Below are positions 11,657 through 24,700 of a stretch of 60,000 nt of DNA, piece after piece. The translations under genes were made by a program, and so were the position numbers. The stretch's first letter is position 1, and each line of letters opens with the position of its first letter. The notes below the pieces were generated by a model. That model was not told the origin of the DNA. It did not search any database and saw only the letters and a program-made list of their open reading frames with translations. Source of the DNA: Antedon mediterranea (Eukaryota > Echinodermata > Crinoidea > Comatulida > Antedonidae); assembly GCF_964355755.1 (NCBI RefSeq), contig NC_092670.1:31051795-31111794 (forward strand). Reading direction: 5' to 3'.

Positions 11657-13131
11657 TCCTACACCTACAAAAACAAATATTGTTCTACCACCGAGTTGAA
11701 TGACAGTTTGTATTACCACCGGTGGTATTACATTACCCTACCTCTTGCTCGTTGCAGTAAAATATTACATTATACAACATTACAAACAAAAAAATGGTAC
11801 ACATAGGTTGCAGAAATGTTACAGTAATCCCTCTCTTTCATTTTTAAAAGATAAAACCGATTAAAACATATATTAAATGGGGAAAAATGGTAAAAGTCAT
11901 TATAATCGTAGAATAGTACTATTTGTTCTTGTTTAAGTAGAAACTAAAACAAAAATGGATGAGAGAAATGAGAAAAATTCAAACTTTTGAAAAATAAGAT
12001 ATTTAGAATTCAAGTTGTAATTTAATAATTTTATTCTATATATGATACAGTAGTACGTGTATGTAACTGTAAGTTTACATCCAGACAAGCATACTAAAGT
12101 TATAGAATTAACATTTTCACATGGACGTTAACTACCTAACTTTGTCAGCAAGCTAAAGACTTTGTCAAACATCTACACACACGTGTGACCACTTTTGTAT
12201 AAGCAAACCTAATCTACCGTTTTAAAATTGTTGTTTCTTTTTTATTTAACTTACCATATTAACCATTAAAATCCACTGTAAAGATAAACGTATCGATATC
12301 GTAAATCAATTAACTTATATGATAATATTGACTTAAACACTAGTTCATAATAGCAAAATGTAACACATTAATAATTCTTAATAAAAAAAATAATAGCCAG
12401 CGAATTATTTGTTATCTGTTCATAATAGCAAAATGTAACACATTATCATAACATTATTAACACATTCTTAATAAAAAATGATAGTCAGTGAATTATTTGT
12501 TTTTTGTTTTTAATGATATTACATTCATTACTAACAAATACAGTAACAGTATTAATGACAGTTGTTTCTCAACGTTTGTATTAGTTAATACTTACAACAA
12601 ATAAACGTCGTAGTGGTGTATTGTTACATGTACTGTACTATTTCAATCGACTATGACAGTGACAGTTAACAAAGTATTAAATCGCAAATGTTTTACTGTA
12701 TGGTATATTTTTTATATAGGCCTATAAAACATGAACACATTTCGTTACTGAGTGGATAAGGAATATAATTTTTATTTAAACATTGTTCCTCTTTGTATCC
12801 ATCCTTTTCCCCATCCCCAATCATAATGTTATATACAAAACACAAATTGGACTCATTTTGTGACAAATTTCTCTTTCGGCGGAAGTAATTCCCAGGGTGC
12901 TAATTTTAGTCGACTACATAAATCATCGTGTCTATTTCTTCGTTTCTGTAAACGACAACGTATTAATTATAGACCTGAGCGGTACGTACATTTACAAAAA
13001 CAGTTTTTTTATGCTGAAATTACTGTATATTCGAGGACCATCTGTAGGCACGATATAGATGGCACGTGAGCGTACCGTCTGGTTTATTAAATAACCGTTA
13101 ATGTGGTTTACAATAGGCTCCACAACCCTTT
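11657..13131. other. Intergenic AT-rich DNA downstream of the acyltransferase gene
   Basis: Presumably 3' UTR and then intergenic sequence. I see no further coding exon. One local tandem duplication is listed separately. Confidence 0.4.
12343..12500. repeat. Local tandem duplication, about 78-bp unit
   Basis: GTTCATAATAGCAAAATGTA starts at 12343 and again at 12418. Both units continue to an ATTCTTAATAAAAAA and then a GTGAATTATTTGTT or GCGAATTATTTGTT motif. The second unit has a short internal insertion. Confidence 0.75.
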
Positions 13132-15017
13132 TAGTCAGGTGGCTTAGCGACTAAAACGTTACACGGTGGACAAAAGCACCAAATTTTGCATGAGGCTTCT
13201 TTTAGGCGTACTAATTGATTTTTGCCTAGGAGCCACCCGATCAGCTTCCGATTTTCTAAGATGGCGGCCAAAATCCAAAATGGCTGCCAGTAAATTGATA
13301 TATCATAATTATATCTCTGACTGTAAAAGTTACAAATAGACAAATAATGTAATGAATCAAGAATTTTTGAGGTCAGTAAAACAGATTCAGGAAATATTAT
13401 ATAAAGTGAGTTCCAAGATGGCGCCCAAAAATAAAAATGGTAGCCATTGAAATTGAAATAATATAATCGTATACAAAATCACAAATAGTTCATTCCTAAT
13501 GTATTTTAGTCTGCAAATCAGAAGAAAAGTGCAAGCATTGCATTTTATGAATGTTTTAACCATGCCAGTTATAAAAACCCATGTTATCAAATTTCTAAAG
13601 TTTTTCCTTGACCTTTGACCTCAATTTGAATATTTTAATTCAATTGAAAACTAAATAACCATATCTCCGCAACGCTTACATTAAATTATATAATTTTAGT
13701 GTCAAATTATTTGGAAGATGCATATTAATATTCGTCCTAATGGAAACATTTGTCAAAAAATGGCCGGAAGTATGATTTTTGGTATTTTTGACCTTTGACC
13801 TACATGTCATATAACTTGGTAACTAACAGTTGGACAAACTTTAAATAGATCTCAAATTAATCAGAAGATTGATGTTTCTATTCAGTCTAATACAAACTTT
13901 TCCAAGAAAATGACCCAGATTCTTGTTATTGACCTTTGACCTGTACTGGTAGTACACATTTCTATATCTCGAAAACTAGTGGTCGTAAACATTTTTTTAT
14001 GAGAAATTGTTAAAATAAATATATATTTATATGTTTTATAATAAAACAGTTTCTATGAAAATGTAAAGAATCCTATTTATGATAACTAAATTTGTAATTT
14101 GTTAACATCCAATAGTATTTGTTATGTATTAAAATGTGTTATATTTGTTGATTTTAGGCACTTAACGTAAATTTATCTGAACTATGGATATTTAATGTAA
14201 AATTTGTTTTATTTAATATAAAGAAAATGTAATTATCTATCAAATAAGACCATTTAAAAAATATTCTGACAAAAACTTAGTTAGTTACAGGTAAAAAAGT
14301 GTACTTTTACTTATGTGAACAGCGCCCTCAATCTTTATTTTCCCAAAAATACCACCTTTTATGTGGTTTCAGAAACTGAACTGGTTATAACTTTTTTTTT
14401 ATAGATTTTTTTTACAGTTACTTGTAATTTACATACCACCTCTACCATTTACTACAGCTACTTCATTTACATACTTCTGCCATCCACAGATACTGTATGT
14501 GATTTCCTAGTTTACTGGCAGCCATTTTGGATTTTTCCCACCATCTTTGCAACGAGTGACCTATATTATGTACCATGTCTAAATATGTTTCAATGACCAT
14601 GGTTAGGCCTACTCCATGTTTTCCTACTTCGTTTGATACCTATATGCGAGTTCTGCAACCAAAATGATATTCCAGTTTAGACTACTGGCAGCCATGTTAG
14701 ATTTTGGCCACCATCTTAACAATGAATGACCTATGTCATGCAAAATGTCTCAAATATGTTTCAATGACCATGAATACTTATGTTTTGATAGTTCATTTGC
14801 CTATAATATGTGACCTCTGCAACAAATGAAATCTGATTTTCCAATTCATTGGCGGCCATTTTGGATTTTGGCCGCCATCTTGAAAAATAAATTACGACCA
14901 GAGTGGCTCCTAGGCAAAAATCAATTGGTAGGTCCCAACAAAGCTCCATGCCAAATTTGGCGCATTTGTCCACCGTGTAATGATTTCCTCATTTTTTGTT
15001 GTTAAGCCACCTGACTA
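13132..15017. mobile_element. 1.9-kb non-autonomous element, TA-flanked inverted ends (Tc1/mariner-like)
   Basis: Inverted ends TAGTCAGGTGGCTTA (13132) and TTAAGCCACCTGACTA (ending 15017) continue inward with imperfect inverted similarity: ACGGTGGACAAA...TTTGTCCACCGTGTAA, GCCTAGGAGCCAC...GTGGCTCCTAGGC, and AAGATGGCGGCC...GGCCGCCATCTTG. TA borders fit a Tc1/mariner-type insertion. No transposase is present. The interior has 140-180-bp degenerate repeats, each with TGACCTTTGACCT, and several GCCATTTTGGATTTTGGCC blocks. Confidence 0.7.
13609..13942 (-). promoter_or_regulatory. Three perfect AGGTCAAAGGTCA (DR1-type) motifs
   Basis: TGACCTTTGACCT occurs at 13609-13621, 13789-13801 and 13930-13942. 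On the minus strand this is AGGTCAAAGGTCA, two nuclear-receptor half-sites spaced by one base, the consensus bound by HNF4/RXR-type receptors. The elements lie in internal repeats of a transposon. Function in this genome is not shown. Confidence 0.4.
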
Positions 15018-15041
15018 TTTATGGTTTTTTCACCAGTGGTC

Positions 15042-15803
15042 GGATTTATCAAACTTGTTTAGCAATAAAAACGGCTTAACTTTACCCTAAATCCTTGATT
15101 TGCTCAATTTAGATTTATTAATAATACTAAGCAACAGTATTTGCTTCATTATATCTTAAATCTAAGGCGAACAACACCCTGCCTTAAGAACAATGTCGTA
15201 TTATCTAATTTCTGCAACAACAAACAAAATCTGTTTTGACAACGCAAGTGCGCTAGGCCGGAACATCAAAAAGCTAGTGCGTTTTCCGCTGTACCACGGC
15301 GGACGCTAAAGTAATGATATCGATCTTCGGTAAGATTGCCTAGAAATTGAAAGAGCAAAACTCAAATTTTCGGGATAGGTACGACCTATTTGACTAACTT
15401 TGAAACCTCTATCGGCTGCCAAGGGTCGCTGTCATTGATACAACATAAATAAGTGTTGATTTGATTTATTTTTAGAGGGAATTATTTTCGTTTGTATTTC
15501 CGAATTTGTGTTCTTTTTCTATTTCAAGTAATAAAAGCATAGTAACAAGAATGCAATGCGTCCTCTCTTGCTGGCAGAAAAAAGCTAATGCGCACGCGTA
15601 AGCAAGAATTTTTCATCTTAAGACATAAATTACTGTCCTCTAGAGTTTAATATTACGCACGCAACAAAACGTAATATTTACCTAAGCCAATTTTTCTGCT
15701 AAGACGGTTTGATAAATAATTTTAAGTTATTTGCTTAAGCACTTCCTAAAAGTTCCAGCTTAAGCAAAAATATAAGCAAATATTGATAAATTCCAACCCA
15801 GAT
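15042..15803. mobile_element. Possible inverted-repeat element, imperfect ends
   Basis: Left GGATTTATCAAACTTGTTTA and right AAATATTGATAAATTCCAAC are imperfect inverses, with TTTGCTTAA motifs inside both ends. No coding sequence. The borders are uncertain. Confidence 0.3.
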
Positions 15804-16439
15804 GAGTGGATATTTTTGCTTCCACCTATATCATTTACAATTCCATGAATTGTTTGCATTTACTTTAGTATTGTTAAAAATATTTTCATAATATGATCTC
15901 TGTGCATTTTTACATGTGTGCATAAATGACTTATTCAACTTTTTATACGCATGTATACTCTTTATACAAGTTGGCCTTTACGTGGTTCTCTGTGCACCAA
16001 CATTATATTACATTTCTTTTAGTATTTATTGACGATTTACATAATACATGCCAAAAACTGCTTCACGCAACTGGCCAATTCACCATCGAATTAAGAGCAT
16101 GAATCCATGATTGCAAGGCATTGCTCACATAAAATTTACTACTTTTCATGGGTGCTTTCTGGTGTCTGATTACCTTATAAACTATCAGCAGCTTAAAAGA
16201 ATGATAATCAGGCGTACATGACATGTACTGTCATTATATAAGCTCTCTCAGTCACTGTAAACAAAACATAATAGATAAACAGATGATGTAGCTGGATTGA
16301 ATAAATTATATACAAGTTATCCAAGTGAAACGATAAATTAAAAACCGTATTTTTAACATATGAGAGTGTTTGGAAACCTATAATATTACCTTTTACTTGT
16401 TCAAAAATATAAAAGTAAATGTAATTCGTCCTCACTGTT
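15804..16439. other. Intergenic, nothing recognised
   Basis: AT-rich sequence with no convincing exon or repeat. Confidence 0.4.
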
Positions 16440-16660
16440 AACCCATGGGAACTGAGAAGGAAATTCAGTTTTGGTCTTCTACGAACTAACGGTAGCCTAG
16501 AGGGCCTACACAGATCATCACACCATTTCGAAAGATGAGGAATTGAGAGTAATGCCTAAATATACAATAAATAACGACACAGGCAGGCTCGAAACCATGT
16601 CTCGTGCTTGCTATCCGATTTCCATTACACCACTTTCTGTTCTATAAATCTGCTATAGGC
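16440..16660 (-). mobile_element. Diverged SINE body fragment
   Basis: Minus-strand sequence parallels the body of the neighbouring SINE: the ACTCTCAATTCCTCATCTTT segment corresponds to the ACTCTCATTGCCTCATCCTT segment, and GACATGGTTTCGAG corresponds to GGCATGGTCTCGAG. The 5S-like head is missing. Confidence 0.5.
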
Positions 16661-16689
16661 CTACCCTTCGGTTAACAATGGTAAAGGTA

Positions 16690-17140
16690 ATTGTATTTAT
16701 ATTTGTCCTCAAGCTTAACCGGAAACTGAGGAAATTCGGATTAGGCCCTCCACGGACCCATGACAGCCAGCGGTGCAGCGCCTACCAGATCAGCACACCG
16801 GGAGAAGATTCCCTACTCTTTTCGAATAGTGTACCAAGTTCTTTAACATGCACTGTTAAGTACACGGGACCAACAGCTTTACACCCCATCCGAAGGATGA
16901 GGCAATGAGAGTAAAGCATCTTGCATAAGGATGCAGTTAGTATGGTACAGATAACCTCGAGACCATGCCTATCACATGCTAGTCCGATATTATCATTACC
17001 CCATCACTCTCCAGTTATACAGCACCCGCCGCAATTTAGACGACGGTCTCTTATCCAGAACGCAACCGGGCCCAACGTTGCTTAACTCCGGTGATCTGAC
17101 GAGAACCGGTGTTTCAACGAAGTTGGTCAGGTTTGACGTA
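16690..17140 (-). mobile_element. 5S-rRNA-derived SINE
   Basis: On the minus strand, 17137 to about 17020 reads as a diverged 5S rRNA: GTTCTCGTCAGATCACCGGA, GTTAAGCAACGTTGGGCCCG, GGATAAGAGACCGTC and CGGGTGCTGTA align in order with the 5S gene, including the internal promoter boxes (AGTTAAGC and GGATnnGAGACC). The body then runs to about 16690 with CTTTACTCTCATTGCCTCAT and CACTATTCGAAAAGAGTAGG, a tract I recall from interspersed repeats of marine deuterostomes. 5S-derived SINEs (SINE3 type) are transcribed by RNA polymerase III and moved by LINE enzymes. This is not a functional 5S gene: the conserved stem is disrupted. Confidence 0.7.
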
Positions 17141-18358
17141 AAGAAATAGTTCTCTATGTAAGTAAGGCTTCCCTTAATACCTACATATTTGGAAATCAAT
17201 GTTTTTAGTTGTACATTAGAGCATGTTTGGACACGTATCCTGCCAAATTAACAAAAATAATCTCGTCTACTTCTTGCGTAGCCAAGATTTTGTGGAGTGG
17301 TTCGAATTTCGAAAGTAGCGCCTTTAGTAGGTTTAACCACCACCCAAATGATTACGTTTGTGTAAACTGTCGTGGTTCGGGAATCCTTAATATTGATTTG
17401 CTAGGTTTAGACCATTAAGGTTTGGTTTGTGAAGCCATGTATCCCATGCAACGAAACAATACGCAAAATGAGGCTGTATTTACTCTGTATCGTTTATTTT
17501 TCTAAACAGGAACAACAAACCCTGTATAAAACAACGTCATAAATATTATGCATCAGCAGTGTAATATAATTCAACAATAAAAACAATCACAAGCAAGCTT
17601 ACTACAATATGGTCACTTCACTAATTATCAATTAGTATTACTGTATATAACATTTAACGAACTTATACCTGGATCCAATACACCAATTTCATACTACTAA
17701 TCACGTCAACCTGGTAAGTTATCCAATTAACTTCAACATGGTATGTTATACAACTAACTTCAACATGTATGCTATCTAATAAGACAAAGCTGTATATCAA
17801 AGAGAAATTATTAAACAGTGAATTCATGGTCGTTACAAATAATGAACGATAACAACTTAACTCGGTTATGCACATGGAGTAATACTGTAAAACATTATGG
17901 TTGTATAGAAAATATCTACTCACAGTATTGGCGAGAATCCACACTTTAAAGAAATACAGTATATAACATGTCTTACTCAGACAACAACTAAAACAACTTC
18001 TGCATAACCAACGCTCACGCAGCCTATTCAATATAATCATTCACCTGATATGCAAATACGCCCGCGAATACCAGTAGTGAACAATAGCAATGCAATGCAA
18101 TATATTGCGCCACCAATAATGTAGATATAAGAAACTTCGGAAGCTTTCCGATCCATTACAAAACGTTAACAAGTTAATCGGAAAATGGTAGGGACGAACT
18201 GTATCAGACACACCATCGGGGCCGCCGGAACGTTTTAAAATGTGGCACATGCAAGGGAAAGAAGGCATAAGTTGGAATTTTCAAAATTGAGATTTTCACA
18301 AATAATAATAATAACTACATAATCCAAGATTTAAAATGCTGAAAAAAATATCTTTATA
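17141..18358. other. Intergenic; short local repeats only
   Basis: Open frames at 17663-18268 (minus) have no recognisable domain or splice structure. At 17700-17775 a unit of about 30 bp containing ACTTCAACATG is repeated two to three times. Confidence 0.4.
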
Positions 18359-19225
18359 CCAAGATTCAAGATTCAAGATTCAAGAAATTTTATTTGTCCA
18401 TAAAAATGGAAATTCACTTTGCTTGGTAGATTAAAACAACAATAATTGCAACAATTTAAAAACGTGCAGTATTATAACAGATTAAAAATAAGAGATAAAA
18501 AGTTAAAAATGTGAAATTATTAAAAATTGCATTAACGTCTTACATTAGAATTAAAAATATGAATGCTATTTACAACGAAGGATTTTCTAGTTCTACAAAG
18601 ATTTGCTTTTGGAGGTCGTAGCCTAATGCCTGATCTATTTAAGTTATAACAGTAATGTAACGGATGAGTGGGGTCTTTCATAATATTGTTTACTTTTTTT
18701 AAAATAGATAAATGAACAAGGCGTTAGATCAGCTTTAATAATACATTGTGCAATTTTACGTGGTCTCTCAATATTTTTCTTATCATTTTCAGTAAAGTTA
18801 CCATAAAAACATCCAATGCTAAAAGATAAAATACTTTGAATAATACTTTGATAAAATAGAATTAAAAATAGTGTTATCAACTCTAATTTGCTTGAGTTTT
18901 CTGAGAAAGTAGAGCCTTTGAGATGCCTTCTTGGAAATCATGAGAGAGTTTGACTCCCATTTTAATTTGTTGTCAATTATAGTACCTAAGTATTTGTATT
19001 GGGTTACTCTTTCAACCTCGGTTTCTTTAATAGTTATTACATTATGTTCAGCTGCGGTTTTACGAAAATCTATTATCATCTCTTTGGTTTTAGTAATATT
19101 AAGTATTAAGTTCATATCCTCACACCAATTAACAAATCTTCCAACTTCATTAACAAATTCATTTACATTATGCTTACTATCGCAAAGAAAACCATGTCTA
19201 CTTCCAGAGATATCTCAGTCTAAAT
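18359..19225 (-). pseudogene. Rex/L2-type LINE 3' fragment
   Basis: Minus-strand reading shows the region downstream of the reverse-transcriptase catalytic box: ITKTKEMIIDFRK, VERVTQYKYLGTIID, KKASQRLYFLRKL. A frameshift occurs near 18860, and the second frame (SIGCFYGN, ERPRKIAQCII) continues. The 3' end carries a tandem tail of (ATTCAAG)n at 18359-18386, typical of Rex/L2-like elements. The catalytic core is absent, so it is dead. Confidence 0.75.
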
Positions 19226-20384
19226 TTTGGGCTGTTACAATCAGTATTTTGAGAAAAAATTCTTTTAAATTTAAGTTACAGAAAATGATAAATACACAAA
19301 AACTCGTCTTAGCAAAAGGATATTCTAATTGTTTTATTTCAATGAAACTTCACACCTTCGTTAATTAACTATTGTTCTATTATTATGCAAAATTTTCATT
19401 AAAATCAACCGACTGGAACACTTTCAATTTAAGCATAAAACATGATAGATTTTATGAAAATCATACATAATTTACACCATCTTTTTAACAAACATACCAC
19501 ACAGAATGTTAAAATTTATGTAGTTATTTGTCTAAAAATAGAAAAACACCAAGGTAATATAAATAAATATAAATCATTTTCTGTAAAAATAAAAAATTTT
19601 AATTTTTTCAGCCTTTTATTGTTTTGGCTGTTTCTATAAATCTACAAATGCGACTAATGTCCAATTTCCCTTCCATGTGCCACAAATGAGGAATATGAAA
19701 GTCATGGTAAATATGAATTTTGCGACCAACCTAACCAGCAGGAGAAGCATTCAGTGTTATAAAATGATAATTTAGGAAAATGGACTTCCAGGTGCCTGAA
19801 AGTCTCACTACTCTAAACAAATACGGAAGGGGGTTGGTTGTAGGTGGTACATTTCTATTAGAGCTTAGAAAATAGCTGATTAAATTGTTTCAAGAAATAA
19901 ACATAAATAGGATATATATCCTGCATCGTAAAACGAAGACTCGGCAACCCGTTCCCTTTTAAAAGAATTTTAATTACAATAATTTTTCGATTTAACTATA
20001 ATTTTTGGGTCGGCGCACCAGAAAATTTACCCCGACGCGTGCACTCTCACTCTACAGGTGTAGAATTCTCCACTATACCTTAGGCCTGGAGCAACAACAA
20101 TTTAAGAATATAAACTTTTAGATGGTATCAAATTTCCAGCTTGTAATTAAATAGCATTGGGCGTTGTGATTTTACTAACCAAGGTATAGTTTTTTTACAG
20201 CTCCTGAAATATAGTTAAAATTTGACGTTTTCTAAATCTCGATTGATTTCTAAGTGAGTATAATACAGTGAATAAGTCAAGTTAAACCAAGTCTTTGTTA
20301 AGGTGGAAGTTTTTTACCTGAAAGAAATACTAGGAAAAAACAATTTGTATATCATTCACGTCTAAGCCCGGTTAAAGCCAAACA
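19226..20384. other. Upstream flank and probable 5' UTR of LINE A
   Basis: No coding region. The LINE transcript must start somewhere here, possibly in the more GC-rich 19930-20100 part, but no boundary is visible. Confidence 0.3.
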
Positions 20385-21710
20385 ATGGCGTCAAAAACCC
20401 ATAGAAACGGGACTAACAAAGGAATGTACAGTGCTGCACAGGCTGACGGTGACGAAATCAGCAGGATGAACGGGCAAACAGTAAACAAAGAACGTAGTGT
20501 AGTGAAGCCAATCTTTTTGAAAGCTGATCAAATACCAACAGGAAAAAGCTTTTTCAAAGATGAAGACCTATGTATAGCCCTACTAAAAATAATTGCTGCA
20601 GAAAGTATAATCGGTGTTCAAAAAATACGGAACCTATGGCGAATTTATCTAAATAATAGAAATGATAGAGTGAAACTAATTACGAATGGACTAAACATTA
20701 GGAATTGTAATATTACAATTCATGATAAAAATCCTTATTTGGCATACAACAACATGGAAACAACGAGAATAGTCATAAAAGATATAACATTATCGGTTGC
20801 TGACGTAGAGATTGCTAGCAAGTTGAAAGCGCTAGGATTCAAACCAATAGGAGATGTTACAAGGCTAAAAATAAGGGTTAATGGTCAATTAACCAGCTGG
20901 CTAAACGGTGACAGAGCTGTCGTTGTAGAAAAGCTAAAATCGCCAATACCAAGACAGATAATAATACATGGTTTTAGAGCACGGGCTTTTCATGACGGTC
21001 AGGAAGTGAAATGCAACAAATGTACAAAGACTGGGCATTTAGCTTTTCAATTCAAAGCTGATATAATCTGTTTCAAGTGTCATTTACCAGGGCATACTAG
21101 GGACAGATGTAATGTTGAAGCGCATAATGTATCATCATCTGGTTCACCTGGTGCATACATTAATAAAGTTTGGGAATCGGTTTTTAACTTTGAAAACCCA
21201 AAAAATAATAATGCTAACGATAACCACTACGGGAAAAGAGCTACGGTACAATCTGATACAGAAACACATGATGAAGTGTTTAGTATTGATGGAAGTAGTG
21301 AATCATCAGATGATGAAAATGCGCAGAAAGAAACAAGTGTGATCACTATATAACAACACACAAACCAAAATAAGCAGGAAGATGATGACAGAGAGGAGCA
21401 GAGAGAAGAGCAGGAAGTGGACGAAAGAGAGGAGGAGGAAGTTGAAGAAGGAGAGGAACAAGAAGTACCGGGAAGAAAGTACCAGAAAGCTGAAGAAAGA
21501 GAGGAGCAGGAAGTTGGGGAAAGAGAGGAGCATGAACAGAAGAAGGTAACTGACTACTTTGAAAAAAGTATGCAAAAAAGTAAAAGTGTTAGCACAAACA
21601 AGAAAGTAGCGAGAGATCTGAAGGAACAGTCCGGAAATGAAGGCAGGACAGAAGAAAAAACAAAGAGTATTGAAAAAAGAAGTTTAAGAAAGAGAAACAA
21701 AAACAAGTAA
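20385..21710 (+). CDS. LINE A ORF1, zinc-knuckle nucleic-acid-binding protein (one stop codon)
   Basis: This reads 322 residues to a TAA at 21351-21353 and continues in the same frame to 21710, about 441 codons in all. Near residue 210 are two adjacent CCHC knuckles. The first, CNKCTKTGH, lacks its final cysteine (Phe instead). The second, CFKCHLPGHTRDRC, is complete. The part after the stop is Glu/Arg-rich with repeated EEREEQEV-like units and a lysine-rich end. ORF1 proteins of this clade coat the LINE RNA. The TAA lies just where the acidic low-complexity tail begins, so it may be a genuine early terminus, or the tail may have been lost by mutation. Confidence 0.75.
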
Positions 21711-21775
21711 TTTAATCTTAATAATATGTATTCTAAATATTGTAATTTCCCTAGGAAGCTCTTTACTCTAATCTT

Positions 21776-24700
21776 ATGAATTTACATTGTATAACACTAA
21801 ACGTTAGAGGAGCTAGAAATATAAATAAGCAACATAAGCTATTCCAATGGGTAAAAGATCAAAAAGCGGATATATGTCTGCTTCAGGAAACCCATCTAAC
21901 AAATGAGATTATTAATAAATCAAACTTTGTTTGGGAAGGTGAAGCGATCCATAGTATAGGTAATTCACATAGTAGAGGAGTGTCGATACTATTACGAAAA
22001 GGTCTTGAATGCAAAATTGTTAAAAAGTTAACTGATATTGATGGAAGATATATATTTCTTAATTTAATGATAAATGAAAAGGAATTGGACATTATAAATA
22101 TTTATGCTCCTAATGAAAACAAAAATAGAAGTGCATTCTTTAGGACCATACAAAAACGTTACAATGACTTTGATGGAGGGAAGGGTAATTCTATCATTCT
22201 AGGTGGAGATCTGAATTGCATCATGAATAGTGACATTGGCCAAAAAGGTAGCGCAAATAGGTCTGATAAATCTGTTTTTACGATTAAAAACCTAATGAAA
22301 AATTTAAATTTAAATGATATTTGGAGATCCAAAAACATGAATAAGCGACAATTTACGTGGCGTAAGAGATTTAACAACATTTTCCGTAGGCTGGATTACT
22401 GGTTAATATCAGAAGATCTCTTTTCAAATGGAGATGTTTTAGCCTGTGACATTCGTCCAGCTATTCTCACAGATCACCAGGCGGTATCAATTAAAATAGA
22501 TTTGCATGAAAAAATACGCGGTCCTGGTTTATGGATGTTCAACAATAGCTTTCTGAAAGATGAAACATTTACAAAATTAGTAATTAAAATAATTGATGTT
22601 TCAATACTAAAAAATAATAGAGAACCTGTAAGTGCAAGTTTGTTATGGGAGCTTGTAAAAACAAAAATAAAAGAATTTTCAATTGCATACGGAAAACAAA
22701 AAAATAAAAACCAGAATAAAAAGAAAGAAAAATTACAAAAACAAATAAAAAACTTAAATGAAACAATTATGAATACTCAAAATTGTGATATAACCATTGA
22801 AAATAAAATTGAAAACAAAAAAATAGAGCTTGAAAACATTTATAATATAGAAGCAAAAGGCGCGCAAATTAGGTCCAGAGTAAAATGGATAGAGGAAGGC
22901 GAGGGGAATACAAAATACTTTCTTGGGTTAGAAAGATCCAAAAGTAAAAAGAAACACATAAAAAGTTTAATTACTAAAGATGGGAGCTTAGCAACGAGCC
23001 CAATTGATATTTTAAAGGAACAAATACAACATTTCGAAGGTTTATACGCAAAAAATGTTATAAACCCTGGAAAAATTAATAAATACCTTTGTAAATCTAT
23101 TATAAACAAGCTTTCAGAAATAGAAAAAGAAAATTGTGAAGGTTACGTCACTATTGATGAATGTAAAAAGGCCATTTCAATGATGGAAAAAAATAAAACA
23201 CCTGGATCGGATGGTCTAAGTGTTGAATTTTATGTGTTCTTTTGGAATAATTAAACATTTAATTTGCGATGCGTTAAATGAAAGTTATAATTCTCAAGAA
23301 TTATCCTTTTCGCAAAAACGAGGTGTAATCACCCTTTTGTTCAAGGATGGAGAAAGAGAAAATTTGAATAATTGGCGTCCCATTACCCTCTTAAACACCG
23401 ATTACAAAATTCTTGCACATGTATTAAGTAACAAACTTAAAATGGTTATTAAATCAATAGTAAGTTCAGACCAAAAAGGTTATATAAAAGGCCGTTTCGC
23501 TGGTGAAAACATTCGGTTAATAGAAGACCTGCTTTATTATACAGAGTGTAATGATATCGAAGGGGCAATAATTACCGTAGATTTTAAGAAGGCTTTTGAC
23601 TCTATTAGTAGAGATTTTATGTTCAATGTTCTAGAAAAGTTTAACTTTGGAATGTTCTTTTGTAACTGGCTAAAAGTATTATACAATAACGTTGAATGTG
23701 TCACAGTTAACAATGGTTGGGTTTCAAACAATTTTAAAATGGAAAGAGGTATTAGACAAGGTTGTCCTCTATCTGCTCTGTTATTCATTTTAGTGGTTGA
23801 AGTAATGGCATCTAGAATAAGAAACAAAGATGACTATAAGGGTATTAAACTTCCAAATAATGAAAATAACATAGAAGCTAGAATAAGCCAATTAGCCGAT
23901 GATACTGTTTTGTATGTTGGTAATGACAAAAGTATTAAGTCAGCAGTCAGTGTAATTGAACGTTTTTTGTGAAGTATCTGGAATGACACTAAATAAAAAA
24001 AAACCAATGCTTTTTGGATTGGTAAATGGAAGAACAGAATAGATAGACCTTTAGAATTAAATTGGGTAAAACACCCGATCAAAATTTTAGGCATATATGT
24101 AGGGTATAATACAGAAGAATGTACCAGAAAAAACTGGGATGTTAAATTAATAGAGCTAGAAAAGACTTTAAAACAATGGAATGCTAGAAATCTCTCAATT
24201 TTTGGTAGAATAATAATGCTGAAAAGTCTTGCACTATCTAAATTAACATATGCTGCAAATATCACTGATGTTCCAAAATATGTATATACACAAGTTACAA
24301 ATCTAATATATAATTTTATTTGGAACAATAAAAGGGAAAAGATAAAAAGAAAAACTCTAATTGGTGATGTTGAGATGGGAGGCATTAAAATGCCTGATTT
24401 TACTCTTCATGTTAACGCACTCATGTGTGGCTGGTTAAAAAGAATTATGAATGATGATGGTGCTAAATGGAAAAATATTCCAATGTATTATATTAAAAAA
24501 ATATGTGATGTTAATGTTTTACTTAATATGTCATGTTATAACATTATTGATGTTAATTCTGATAAAATTCCAAAAATTACAAAAATATGATAAAAGCCTA
24601 CATAAATTATAACAGAATCTCAAAAAAAAAACCTGAAACTTATAACGATATAATGAATGAGCAACTGTGGGGAAACCACTACGTTAAACTAAAAAAAAAA

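Noticed and set aside
17020-17137. Functional 5S rRNA gene
   Set aside because: Too diverged in the stems and fused to a SINE body; treated as a SINE head.
17663-18268. Two adjacent minus-strand frames (125 and 75 codons)
   Set aside because: No recognisable domain, no splice logic and local repeats inside; low support.
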